Origin: Nitrosotalea sp.
GTDB lineage: Archaea > Thermoproteota > Nitrososphaeria > Nitrososphaerales > Nitrosopumilaceae
Assembly (NCBI GenBank): GCA_028580875.1
Contig: JAJSDS010000003.1
Coordinates: 1-45,154 of the forward strand
DNA length: 45,154 nt
Direction: 5' to 3'
Shown here in pieces: positions 1 through 8,141 of the stretch. The notes below the pieces were generated by a model. It had not been told where the DNA came from. It saw nothing but the letters and a program-made list of their open reading frames with translations, and did not search any database. The stretch's first letter is position 1. Each line of letters begins with the position of its first letter. The position numbers and the translations under genes are program-made.

Positions 1-894
1 TTTGATAGTAAGCAGGCCGTCGCCATTAGTCGAACCTGCAAGAACACTGTCACCTTTTTTCTTCAGGGCAGGATTTGCCTCGCCAGTAAGTATTGCCTCA
101 CTTACTTCGGATTCGCCTGACTCAACGGTACCGTCAACAGGAATCTTCTCCCCTCCCTTTACAAGAACCAGGCCTCCAATCTTTACCTCTTCTACGGGGA
201 TGAGTTTTTCTTTGCCATCTATAACTGTCCTTGCCATGGGAGGCTGCAGGTCAATTATTTTTCTTAGCGATTTTGTGGTGTCATTTCTTACCTTTGCACC
301 ATACCATCCGGCTGAGAGGTGAAATGTTGTAAGAAGTGCGGCAACGCTCAAGAAATCGGGGGTATTTGGATAAAATAATGACACCAGTCCTACTGTATAG
401 GCTGCAAATCCAGCTGCACCATACAATACATGCTCATTTAATATTCCACGCCTTAATGCATTGAAGGCTCCTATGTGTATTGGAAGACCAAAGTAGAAAA
501 GAACAATACCAGAAGCTGCAAGCTCGATTATCTTAAAGTATGGACCAAAATTGAAAATACCGGATGATGCCAGAAAAGCCAAGACGACGATTGGTGCTGT
601 TATAGCTGCTGCAGATATCGTTCTTTTTCGCGAATCGTGAAGAACTGTTGAACCACCGTCCTTTCTCTCGTTTTCATCAAAGGCATAATAGCCCAAGGCT
701 CCAAGCTGATGTTTGAGATCATCCTTATTGAAAATAGATGGGTCATAGCGAATAACAACCTCACTTGTATTCATGATTACCTTAACCGACTCGATCCCTT
801 TGATTGGTGCAAGACCCTCTTCGATGGTAGTTGCACAGAAGGCACATGCCATCCCCCCAACCTCAAAGACTGCTTGTTGCTGTTGCTTACTCAT
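1..894 (-). CDS. Copper-type heavy-metal-translocating P-type ATPase, N-terminal part (truncated by window edge)
   Basis: Reverse translation from ATG at 894: MSKQQQQAVFEVGGMACAFCATTIEEGLAPIKG... (MxCxxC HMA domain), then TM segments and actuator-domain-like '...VLVKGGEKIPVDGTVESGESEVSEAILTGEANPALKKKGDSVLAGS'. Not in the ORF track because it runs off the edge. Confidence 0.92.
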   Translation of the reverse strand, partial: MSKQQQQAVFEVGGMACAFCATTIEEGLAPIKGIESVKVIMNTSEVVIRYDPSIFNKDDLKHQLGALGYYAFDENERKDGGSTVLHDSRKRTISAAAITAPIVVLAFLASSGIFNFGPYFKIIELAASGIVLFYFGLPIHIGAFNALRRGILNEHVLYGAAGFAAYTVGLVSLFYPNTPDFLSVAALLTTFHLSAGWYGAKVRNDTTKSLRKIIDLQPPMARTVIDGKEKLIPVEEVKIGGLVLVKGGEKIPVDGTVESGESEVSEAILTGEANPALKKKGDSVLAGSTNGDGLLTIK

Positions 895-1120
895 GTCTTT
901 CAGCTCCTGGTACAAATCCAGCCTTTCGAATCGCATTTCTTATCTTCTCTAGTTCTACCTTGTTTTCATCATAATTTATCAAGACCTCATTTTCTCCAAG
1001 GTCAACCTTGGCCATACTTACGCCTTTTATTTTTGAGAGTTTATTCTCTATTGTATTGCAGCAGTTCTCGCAGTGAAGACCTGAAATTTTCATCTTTAAA
1101 TTCATGGTATCAGTATACAA
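887..1120 (-). CDS. Heavy-metal-associated (HMA) domain protein, CopZ/MerP-like metallochaperone
   Basis: 77 aa with GLHCENC metal-binding loop; overlaps the start of the P-type ATPase, same strand. Confidence 0.85.
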   Translation of the reverse strand: MYTDTMNLKMKISGLHCENCCNTIENKLSKIKGVSMAKVDLGENEVLINYDENKVELEKIRNAIRKAGFVPGAERHE

Positions 1121-1162
1121 AGGAAACTACTTAAGTTGTAAAGTATATTGTATGATACTGGT

Positions 1163-1522
1163 ATGAAAAAGGAAAGCATTGTGTTATTCTGCCCACTGCA
1201 GGGTGTTATTGACATAATAAGCAAGAAATGGTCACTGCTTGCAATCAACGAGATAGGCAATCACAAAAACATAAGATTCAATGAACTAAAAAGAGAGTTG
1301 AAAGGGATTACGGCAAAATCTCTTACAAACACTTTGAATGAATTGCAATCAAATAGATTGATAAGCAGAAAGGATTTTGCTGAAAAACTTCTTAGGACAG
1401 AATACAGTCTGACTGATGAGGGAACAAAGTTGTATCATTTGATAATTCCTTTATTGCAGTGGGCGGCATCAAGAAAGAATGCCGTAGTTACCGAATGTTC
1501 TTGCAAAGCTAAAATCAAATAA
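1163..1522 (+). CDS. HxlR-family winged-helix transcriptional regulator
   Basis: 'CPLQGVIDIISKKWSLLAINEIGNHKNIRFNELKRELKGITAKSLTNTLNEL' HxlR pattern; Cys-containing C-terminus (CSCKAKIK). ORF opens at TTG 1148; ATG at 1163 seems the more likely start. Confidence 0.8.
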   Translation: MKKESIVLFCPLQGVIDIISKKWSLLAINEIGNHKNIRFNELKRELKGITAKSLTNTLNELQSNRLISRKDFAEKLLRTEYSLTDEGTKLYHLIIPLLQWAASRKNAVVTECSCKAKIK

Positions 1523-1605
1523 AAACAAAAACTATCAATAAATACTCAAATGTTTTTTAATTTAGAAAAAAATGAATGCCGTTTTCGTCGATCATGCATA
1601 TATCT

Positions 1606-1647
1606 CTAATGTAAACATAAGAAATTGTCATTACTTTGATCTTTCAT
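1606..1647 (-). pseudogene. Vestigial 5' end of an HxlR gene
   Basis: Reverse translation MKDQSNDNFLCLH* resembles the start of the intact HxlR at 2829 (MKDRSNVICLC); the adjacent promoter is nearly identical (see repeat). Confidence 0.5.
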
Positions 1648-1675
1648 AGTAACTACGTTACTACGAACTTTGTAG
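1630..1675. repeat. Duplicated promoter/operator, copy 1
   Basis: attactttgatctttcatagtaactacgttactacgaactttgta; near-identical to 2812-2857. Contains perfect dyad TAGTAAC-TAC-GTTACTA at 1647-1663. Confidence 0.8.
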
Positions 1676-1714
1676 TTAAAATATTATGAAATTCATAGTA
1701 AACTGAGTCCAAAG

Positions 1715-2452
1715 TTGGCACATCAGTTGAAACCAGAACACAGAACAAAAGGCGAACTGGGATTTACCATCCTTACAATTCTTCTTGCAGGAGCATCGGT
1801 GAACTTTTTCATCTTAGGCTCTCTCGGCATCATACCTTTCATAACGTATAGGGACGCGATTCTGATACCGTCAGTTATTGCAATTGTAGCTATAGGAATA
1901 TACTCTCGTTACAAGATGAAGCGACTCTCAAACAGACTGGTGACAGGACTGTGGACAGGAGCAGTTGCCTCACTCGCACTTGAGGCAATAAGAATTCCAG
2001 GATATGCAGTATTACACTGGCTTCCCGGAGATGACATGATAATGATGCCCGGCGCCTTTCTCAACGGTCTTGCCTCATCACCTATGGCGCTGATGCAAAT
2101 GATGCACTCTGGAGCCATGACCTCTATGCCTCAGTCAGTGATGATGGCTGTTATGATTTCCGGGGCAATCTATCATTTCTGGAATGGCGCTACCATGGGT
2201 GCAATGTACACGCTCTTTGTAGGAAAGGGAAGATGGTATTACGGTATAGTGTGGGGTTTCATAATAAACATCGGAATGATGCTAGCTCCTTGGCTGATAA
2301 TGATGTTTGGACCTTTTGGAATAAAATACATGCAAGGGTACAACATCTTTGTTGTGGCATTGATAGCACATCTTGCCTATGGCGCAGTACTTGGTGTGCT
2401 TGCCCGAAGATTTGTAAAAGAAAAAGGCTCGATAGATGCACCTCGCAAATAA
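1715..2452 (+). CDS. Multi-pass membrane protein, unknown function
   Basis: 245 aa, several hydrophobic Gly/Met-rich helices; TTG start. Confidence 0.7.
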   Translation: MAHQLKPEHRTKGELGFTILTILLAGASVNFFILGSLGIIPFITYRDAILIPSVIAIVAIGIYSRYKMKRLSNRLVTGLWTGAVASLALEAIRIPGYAVLHWLPGDDMIMMPGAFLNGLASSPMALMQMMHSGAMTSMPQSVMMAVMISGAIYHFWNGATMGAMYTLFVGKGRWYYGIVWGFIINIGMMLAPWLIMMFGPFGIKYMQGYNIFVVALIAHLAYGAVLGVLARRFVKEKGSIDAPRK

Positions 2453-2469
2453 CAAGCATCGTAAAATTC

Positions 2470-2829
2470 TTATTTCTTGATCAGACTGCACGCGCAATGC
2501 ACGGAGAAGTTTCCCTTTTTCGTAGCCCATTTTATCAGCGGAATGATGGCCTCCCTCAGCTCCTTTCCCCGCGTCGACAGAGTATACTCTACTCTAGGAG
2601 GGATCTCCCTGAAAGTTTCTTTGTGTATCAATTCTTCTTTCTCAAACTCCTTTAGCATTAATGCAAGAGTCGATGGACTGATTCCCTTCAGCTCAGACAT
2701 GAGTTCATTATACCTTAGCTTCCCGTGATTTCCAATCTCGTTTATTATCAGCAGGCCCCACTTCTTTCCTATCGTGTCTATGACACCGTCAAGCGGACAT
2801 AGACAAATCACATTACTTCGATCCTTCAT
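2470..2829 (-). CDS. HxlR-family winged-helix transcriptional regulator (paralog of 1163-1522)
   Basis: 'CPLDGVIDTIGKKWGLLIINEIGNHGKLRYNELMSELKGISPSTLALMLKEFEKEELI'; C-terminal Cys pair CAC. Confidence 0.87.
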   Translation of the reverse strand: MKDRSNVICLCPLDGVIDTIGKKWGLLIINEIGNHGKLRYNELMSELKGISPSTLALMLKEFEKEELIHKETFREIPPRVEYTLSTRGKELREAIIPLIKWATKKGNFSVHCACSLIKK

Positions 2830-2857
2830 AGTAACTACTCTACTACGAACTTTGTAT
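2812..2857. repeat. Duplicated promoter/operator, copy 2 (between HxlR and merH-like/merA)
   Basis: attacttcgatccttcatagtaactactctactacgaactttgta; few mismatches to 1630-1675. Confidence 0.8.
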
Positions 2858-2886
2858 CTTAAATACTTTGATTTTTATAGTAAAGT

Positions 2887-3036
2887 ATGTCTGACAAAAC
2901 CAAATGCAAAGAATGTGAGACGATACTTGAAGTAGATGATGCAATAAAAAATTCAGGAATCTTCTTCTGCTCCGAAGAATGTTCCACTGAACATGATAGC
3001 AAAAAATTAGAAGATAGGCATGGCTGTTGCTGCTAA
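2887..3036 (+). CDS. Small TRASH-like metal-binding protein (MerH-like), Cys-rich tail
   Basis: MSDKTKCKECETILEVDDAIKNSGIFFCSEECSTEHDSKKLEDRHGCCC*: CxxC...CxxxC plus terminal CCC; directly upstream of merA. Below the ORF-track size cutoff. Confidence 0.75.
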   Translation: MSDKTKCKECETILEVDDAIKNSGIFFCSEECSTEHDSKKLEDRHGCCC

Positions 3037-3050
3037 GGGAGTGATCATAC

Positions 3051-4445
3051 ATGGTGGAAACTAGTTACGATCTTGTAATTCTGGGAGGAGGAGCAGCTGC
3101 CTTTGCAAGTGCGCTCAAGGCATCAGAGATCGATGCAAAGGTTGCAATGATAGAGCGAGACACCATAGGCGGTACATGCGTTAACGTCGGTTGTGTCCCA
3201 AGCAAGAATCTTCTTAACATTGGAGAGTTGATTCATGATTGCCTGAACAAAAAATTAGACGGGCAATCTTTTCAATCAATGAAGTTTGACTTTAAAAAAA
3301 TTATTCAAGACAAAGATAATCTTGTACTAAATCTAAGGAATCAGAAGTATGCTGATGTTTTGAAATCCATGCCCAACATGGAATTCATCCAAGGAAATGC
3401 AAAGTTCAGATCAAGAAATGAAATAGATGTCAACGGAAAGATTCTCAAGGCAAAGAATATCTTGATTGCCACAGGTTCTTCCGCTGCAGTTCCACAGATA
3501 AAGGGAATTGACAAAGTAGATTATTTTACCAATATAGAGGCTCTGAGTTTGGAGGAAAAACCTGATTCCATGATAATTATAGGAGGAAGAGTATTAGGGC
3601 TCGAGTTTGCTCAGATGTACTCACGTCTTGGAACAAAGGTCACGCTATTGCAGCGAAGTGACAGGATACTGCCGGAAGAAGAGCCTGAGATATCAGACTC
3701 CGTTAGATCATACCTTGAGGAAGAAGGAATAGAAATTCACACCGGAGTCAAGATACAAAGCGTCGGAAATGATGGTGAAGAAAAAGTAGTTTTGGCTTCA
3801 GGGTTAGAGTTCAGGGCCAAAAAACTCCTGATGGCCACTGGCAGAAGGCCTAACACTGCTGATCTTGCTCTTGAGAATGCAGGAATATTGACCTCAGAAT
3901 CAGGTGCTATCGTGGTAGATGACGAAATGAGAACTAACATTCCAAATATCTTTGCTGCAGGAGACATCATAGGAGAACCTATGCTTGAAACGGTCGCTGC
4001 AAAGGAAGGCTCCATTGCAGCATCTAATGCTCTTTTTGGTACAAACAAAAAGATGGATTTCAGCGCTGTGCCACACGCAGTTTTTACCTCCCCCCAGGTG
4101 GCCAGCGTTGGAATTACTGAAAAAGAAGCCGTGGAAAGATACGGAAAGTGTAGCTGCAAGACACTTTTGATGGCAGACGTTCCAAAAGCACTTGTAGTGA
4201 ACAAGACTAAGGGACTGATCAAGATGGTAGTAGAACCGCAGACCAATAGAATAATAGGAGTTCACATTCTGTCAGATCTTGCGGCGGACATAATTCACGA
4301 GGCTGTTCTTGCTGTAAAACACAAACTGACAGTAGACGACATAATCGATACTGTCCACGTATTTCCTACAATGAGCGAGTCAATCAAACTCGTTGCTACC
4401 TCGTTCAGAAAGAACGTAAAGCAGCTAAGCTGCTGTGCGGAGTGA
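3051..4445 (+). CDS. merA: Mercury(II) reductase (FAD-dependent pyridine nucleotide-disulfide oxidoreductase)
   Basis: GGGAAAFASALKA, GGTCVNVGCVPSKNLL redox-active disulfide, and C-terminal vicinal cysteines (KQLSCCAE) typical of MerA. Confidence 0.88.
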   Translation: MVETSYDLVILGGGAAAFASALKASEIDAKVAMIERDTIGGTCVNVGCVPSKNLLNIGELIHDCLNKKLDGQSFQSMKFDFKKIIQDKDNLVLNLRNQKYADVLKSMPNMEFIQGNAKFRSRNEIDVNGKILKAKNILIATGSSAAVPQIKGIDKVDYFTNIEALSLEEKPDSMIIIGGRVLGLEFAQMYSRLGTKVTLLQRSDRILPEEEPEISDSVRSYLEEEGIEIHTGVKIQSVGNDGEEKVVLASGLEFRAKKLLMATGRRPNTADLALENAGILTSESGAIVVDDEMRTNIPNIFAAGDIIGEPMLETVAAKEGSIAASNALFGTNKKMDFSAVPHAVFTSPQVASVGITEKEAVERYGKCSCKTLLMADVPKALVVNKTKGLIKMVVEPQTNRIIGVHILSDLAADIIHEAVLAVKHKLTVDDIIDTVHVFPTMSESIKLVATSFRKNVKQLSCCAE

Positions 4446-4452
4446 TGATACA

Positions 4453-4692
4453 ATGAAGACTAGAAACAAAATAATACTCCTTGTAGCAATTACATCTCTT
4501 GCTGCATATGTTTCCCTTGCGATTAGTCCTGTGGTAGGACTTTCATTGCTTGCTGTTTCTCCCCTATTACTTTGTTTAACAACATGTGGAATAGCTGGCG
4601 GTGTAATTGGTGGTGCGGCATGGTTTAACCGCTCAAAAACAAAACAACATGATTCGATGGGAACAGGAAAGAAGTCCAAGGAATGCTGCTAG
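4453..4692 (+). CDS. Small membrane protein with internal CLTTC and C-terminal CC
   Basis: MKTRNKIILLVAITSLAAYVSLAISPVVGLSLLAVSPLLLCLTTCGIAGGVIGGAAWFNRS...KECC*; abuts merA and the TlpA-like gene. Confidence 0.7.
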   Translation: MKTRNKIILLVAITSLAAYVSLAISPVVGLSLLAVSPLLLCLTTCGIAGGVIGGAAWFNRSKTKQHDSMGTGKKSKECC

Positions 4693-5280
4693 ATGGAAAA
4701 AATTAGACAAAACTCTAAATCAAAATATCTTGCAGCTGGAATTGCAGCAGCTGTAGCCATATCGGCGATTGCATTTTTTGTAACTAACAATTCTAACCCG
4801 ACACCCATTACAACTAGCGGATTGACAACTGTTCCGCAGTCTGCAACCTTAGAAGGACTTCGGGTAGGTAACTCAGCTCCCGACTTTTCTCTCACAGACC
4901 CGCAGAAAGGACAGATAACAAAACAGACCTTTGCAGGAAAGCCTCTGTTCATCTTCTTCACAGCAACATACTGCACTCCGTGCCAGATTGGTGCGCAGAA
5001 CCTTGCAAAATACTACGACCAGACAGGCAAGGAGTTTAATGTGCTAATTGTTTTTGTTGACCCAAGCGAGACAGACAGCCAGTTCGTAGACTGGAAGAAC
5101 AAGTTCGGAAGGGATGGATGGTACATTGCAAAGGGAACGGACATGGCACAGGCGTACCAGGTCCAGTATCTTGACACAAAATATGTCTTTGACAAGAACG
5201 GAATGGTAAGATGGATCGACATGCATCCGCTTGATTACTCTACAATCGATCCTGTGATGAAGCCTCTGCTGGGGGCATGA
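4693..5280 (+). CDS. Membrane-anchored TlpA/ResA-like thioredoxin-fold protein
   Basis: N-terminal TM, 'APDFSLTDPQKGQITKQTFAGKPLFIFFTATYCTPCQIGAQNL' (CxxC). Confidence 0.85.
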   Translation: MEKIRQNSKSKYLAAGIAAAVAISAIAFFVTNNSNPTPITTSGLTTVPQSATLEGLRVGNSAPDFSLTDPQKGQITKQTFAGKPLFIFFTATYCTPCQIGAQNLAKYYDQTGKEFNVLIVFVDPSETDSQFVDWKNKFGRDGWYIAKGTDMAQAYQVQYLDTKYVFDKNGMVRWIDMHPLDYSTIDPVMKPLLGA

Positions 5281-5281
5281 G

Positions 5282-5764
5282 ATGAAAAATATTCTCCTGC
5301 TCGAGGCTATAAAAGAAAAACCGGTAATCGCGCTGATTTCAGCAATAGGAATTTTTTTGGTCAATCCGCTAATTCAGAGCCTAAGCACGCCGCTTGCATT
5401 CCAGATATGGGCCACTGACATTTTGCAAAAACCTGAGAGTTCAATCCCGTATTTTGCATTTGCCATACTCTTTGGAATCTTCATCTCCCTGTATCTCTAT
5501 TCAAAAAACAAGTGCATAGACTGCAGACCTAACGCAAAGGCCGGATTTGGTGGCAGCGCGTTTGGTTTCGTGCTAGGGGTGTGTCCCGCATGTTTTTCTT
5601 TCGTTGGCTTTTTGCTTCCTCTTGGTGGAAGCATATTTCTGACAAGATACTATCCTGTTTTCATAGTCGCATCGATTGCAATAATTTTATTTTCCATTTA
5701 CAAGATGGGCGGATTCAAAAAAATGTCTACCATCAACTTCAGCATGGACAAAGGTATAAAGTAG
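5282..5764 (+). CDS. Small multi-TM membrane protein with CPAC motif
   Basis: Follows the TlpA-like gene by 1 nt; 'GVCPACFSFVGFLLPLGGSIFL'. Confidence 0.7.
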   Translation: MKNILLLEAIKEKPVIALISAIGIFLVNPLIQSLSTPLAFQIWATDILQKPESSIPYFAFAILFGIFISLYLYSKNKCIDCRPNAKAGFGGSAFGFVLGVCPACFSFVGFLLPLGGSIFLTRYYPVFIVASIAIILFSIYKMGGFKKMSTINFSMDKGIK

Positions 5765-5822
5765 TTTCTTTGCGAAAAAAGAAATTTATTATGTTGAATA
5801 CATGTATACAATCTCATATCAT

Positions 5823-6392
5823 CTAATATGGTGTACCTTTCTGCCTTTGATTCTTGAACGCATCTACATACCAATCAAATTCATCTAAAAATCGTTTCAC
5901 TCTTGTATTATATTGTTCATCAAGTAATTTTCCATCATTGTCAAACACTTTGTGAACTTGCGGTATCTGAAATGATGATGAAATTGATGGAGCCCCAAGC
6001 TCCGCAAATATTTGTCTCAGATGCTGTGCAGCATTAATGCCACCAAAAGATCCTACAGAATACGACACTATAGCAGAAGGTTTGAAAAAATATTCTTCTA
6101 AAAAGTAATCTAATGTATTTTTAAGTGCAGAAGAAATACTGTGGTTATATTCAGGAGTTATCGGAACATACCCATCTGCATCTTTGACATTTTCTCGTAG
6201 CTTCTTCAATTCCTCAGGAGGATTATCCATCTCTTTGTACATTCTATCAAGCAGTGGAAGGTGAATTTGCATAGGATCTATGAAAAATACATCATGTCCT
6301 CGTTCTACCAGTTTATTTTGAATCCAATGTGCAACTTTTATTCCGTTCCTGTCTATTCGTACCGAGCCTACAAATAAAGCGATTTTTGCCAA
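5823..6392 (-). CDS. NADPH-dependent FMN reductase family protein
   Basis: 'IALFVGSVRIDRNGIKVAHWI...VPITPEYNHSISSALKNTLDYF' flavodoxin-like pattern. Confidence 0.87.
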   Translation of the reverse strand: MAKIALFVGSVRIDRNGIKVAHWIQNKLVERGHDVFFIDPMQIHLPLLDRMYKEMDNPPEELKKLRENVKDADGYVPITPEYNHSISSALKNTLDYFLEEYFFKPSAIVSYSVGSFGGINAAQHLRQIFAELGAPSISSSFQIPQVHKVFDNDGKLLDEQYNTRVKRFLDEFDWYVDAFKNQRQKGTPY

Positions 6393-6410
6393 ATTATACT
6401 CAACCTGGAA

Positions 6411-6767
6411 TCAGATAGTTATGATCTGAAATCCATCCTTGGCTAGTTTACTTATGCTGATGTGTTCACCCTCACGACTAAGCAATATATCTGATTTTGA
6501 GATCTTCTCTTTTACTCCAAAAGCATTTGCGCAAAATCCGCATGCTTCTTTGATTAATCCTTCTCTTACGGCTCTATCATAAAGAGGTTTGATAACATCT
6601 GATGGATTTTTTTCCAACTCTTCAATTATCTTAACTGCCGCACCATCAAGATAAAGTTCAGCCTCGATTCCGTTATTCTTTAATTCAAACAGATAAAGAA
6701 ATGCGTGATAAATTCTTGGATGGTCTGAAGGATCAACCAAGGCAACTATGGCGTATTTTATGGACAT
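6411..6767 (-). CDS. DsrE/DsrF-like family protein
   Basis: 'HAFLYLFELKNNGIEAELYLDGAAVKII...ACGFCANAFGVKEKI...DGFQIITI'. Confidence 0.75.
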   Translation of the reverse strand: MSIKYAIVALVDPSDHPRIYHAFLYLFELKNNGIEAELYLDGAAVKIIEELEKNPSDVIKPLYDRAVREGLIKEACGFCANAFGVKEKISKSDILLSREGEHISISKLAKDGFQIITI

Positions 6768-6913
6768 TATACATCAACTGTCTTTATGGATTTTTGGTCC
6801 TTTCTTTTACGTATTGCTTTAACTAATGTATTTATACCATAGGCGACTGCACAAGAAGGACAAAGAAAATTGGCCCATTTTGGAATATCTGTTTCTTCTT
6901 CCATGGTTGTCAT
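6767..6913 (-). CDS. Small CPSC-containing protein
   Basis: MTTMEEETDIPKWANFLCPSCAVAYGINTLVKAIRKRKDQKSIKTVDV*; stop overlaps the DsrE start by 1 nt. Below ORF-track cutoff. Confidence 0.6.
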   Translation of the reverse strand: MTTMEEETDIPKWANFLCPSCAVAYGINTLVKAIRKRKDQKSIKTVDV

Positions 6914-6999
6914 TTGTACACATTTTAAGATAAATCTTGTCTAGAACTCTCAAATTTTAAATTGAATGTATTATAATATTTGATTGATAAACTATAGTC

Positions 7000-7653
7000 T
7001 TAAAGGACTGATGGAATTCCTATGCTTTCAACAGAGTAATTATGAAATTCTGATATTGCCATCCATCTTTTTCTTTTGTGGAGTACCACTACAAAATCTG
7101 CATGAACTGATATTCCACTTTCAATTCCTGTATCAGCTTCAATACCTGAAGGAATATCATTTGATATAACATAAGCTCTTGATTTGTTAATTGTCTCAAT
7201 CATGGAATGTATGGGTTCAGCAATATTCCCTGAGAAACCAGTTCCAAAAATTCCGTCCACAACAACATCAGCTTTTTTTACCACATCCAAGGTTTTAGAC
7301 AAACTTCGTGGGCTGTATGTGATAACCTGGATTCTTTTTGGTATCAATCTGAAATGAACTCTAGAAGGTTCTGTGATCATGGTTTTGGGATATGCAAGTA
7401 CCAGAGTTGTTTTTGCGCCATAATAATCAAGATGCCTCATAGACGCAATAACTCCCCCGCCATTATTTCCCTTGCCAGCTATGCAAACTATTTTCTTACC
7501 AGTTATGTCCCCCAATCTTTGTTTCAGAGTATTAGCAAGTGCCTTTCCTGCACTCTCCATCATTAATTCTATTTTTATTCCACTACGTACTGCCTTTGAG
7601 TCAATTTTTCGCATTTCTGCTACTGTAACATATTCTGATTCCAAACTTATCAC
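7000..7653 (-). CDS. NAD(P)H-hydrate epimerase (YjeF N-terminal domain)
   Basis: 'MESAGKALA...KIVCIAGKGNNGGGVIASMRHL...VVDGIFGTGFSGNI...SNDIPSGIEADTG'. Confidence 0.88.
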   Translation of the reverse strand: MISLESEYVTVAEMRKIDSKAVRSGIKIELMMESAGKALANTLKQRLGDITGKKIVCIAGKGNNGGGVIASMRHLDYYGAKTTLVLAYPKTMITEPSRVHFRLIPKRIQVITYSPRSLSKTLDVVKKADVVVDGIFGTGFSGNIAEPIHSMIETINKSRAYVISNDIPSGIEADTGIESGISVHADFVVVLHKRKRWMAISEFHNYSVESIGIPSVL

Positions 7654-7675
7654 ATGTTAATTAATTAGAAAAAAG

Positions 7676-8017
7676 TTAGGTGCCAATTGCATCCTGTATC
7701 ATCTTCTCAAGTGATGCTTTTGACTGTGCCCCAACTGTGGATTTTACCTCTTTGCCTTTTTTAAATATCTTCAAAGTTGGGATGCTTTGTACACCATTTG
7801 ACGAAGCCAAAGAAGAATTCTGGTCTACGTTGACTTTGACTATTTTGATTTCAAACTTTTGTTCTTTGGCAATTTGCTCTATGGTTGGAGAAAGCATTCT
7901 GCATGGCCCGCACCACGAAGCCCAAAAATCAACCAGTACTGGCTCTTGTGATTTTAGAACTTCGGATTCCCAATCCTTTTCAGTTATTTCTTTTACACAT
8001 TTGTTTTGTGTTTGCAT
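7676..8017 (-). CDS. trxA: Thioredoxin
   Basis: 'PVLVDFWASWCGPCRMLSPTIEQIAKEQ...SIPTLKIFKKGKEV'. Confidence 0.95.
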   Translation of the reverse strand: MQTQNKCVKEITEKDWESEVLKSQEPVLVDFWASWCGPCRMLSPTIEQIAKEQKFEIKIVKVNVDQNSSLASSNGVQSIPTLKIFKKGKEVKSTVGAQSKASLEKMIQDAIGT

Positions 8018-8073
8018 GTTATAGAATTCAATTGATTTTATTTAGACTTGGTCTGAAACCATTAAATCAAAAA

Positions 8074-8086
8074 TTGAATGGTTAAA
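8074..8086. promoter_or_regulatory. TTGAA-N3-TTCAA-like site, 1 mismatch (ttgaatggttaaa)
   Basis: Between divergent trx and egtB-like genes, about 55 bp from the egtB start. Confidence 0.4.
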
Positions 8087-8141
8087 CGTAATAATCTGTG
8101 CCACATTATACTTCATATACCTTTTAGCATGAACATATGTA

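Noticed and set aside
709-1134. 141-aa plus-strand ORF
   Set aside because: Antisense to the P-type ATPase and HMA genes, which have clear family motifs on the minus strand.
2233-2655. Plus-strand 140-aa ORF spanning the ends of 1715-2452 and the HxlR gene
   Set aside because: Overlaps two supported genes in other frames and has non-protein-like composition.
3737-4246. 169-aa minus-strand ORF inside merA
   Set aside because: Antisense shadow of a strongly supported CDS; no recognisable motif.
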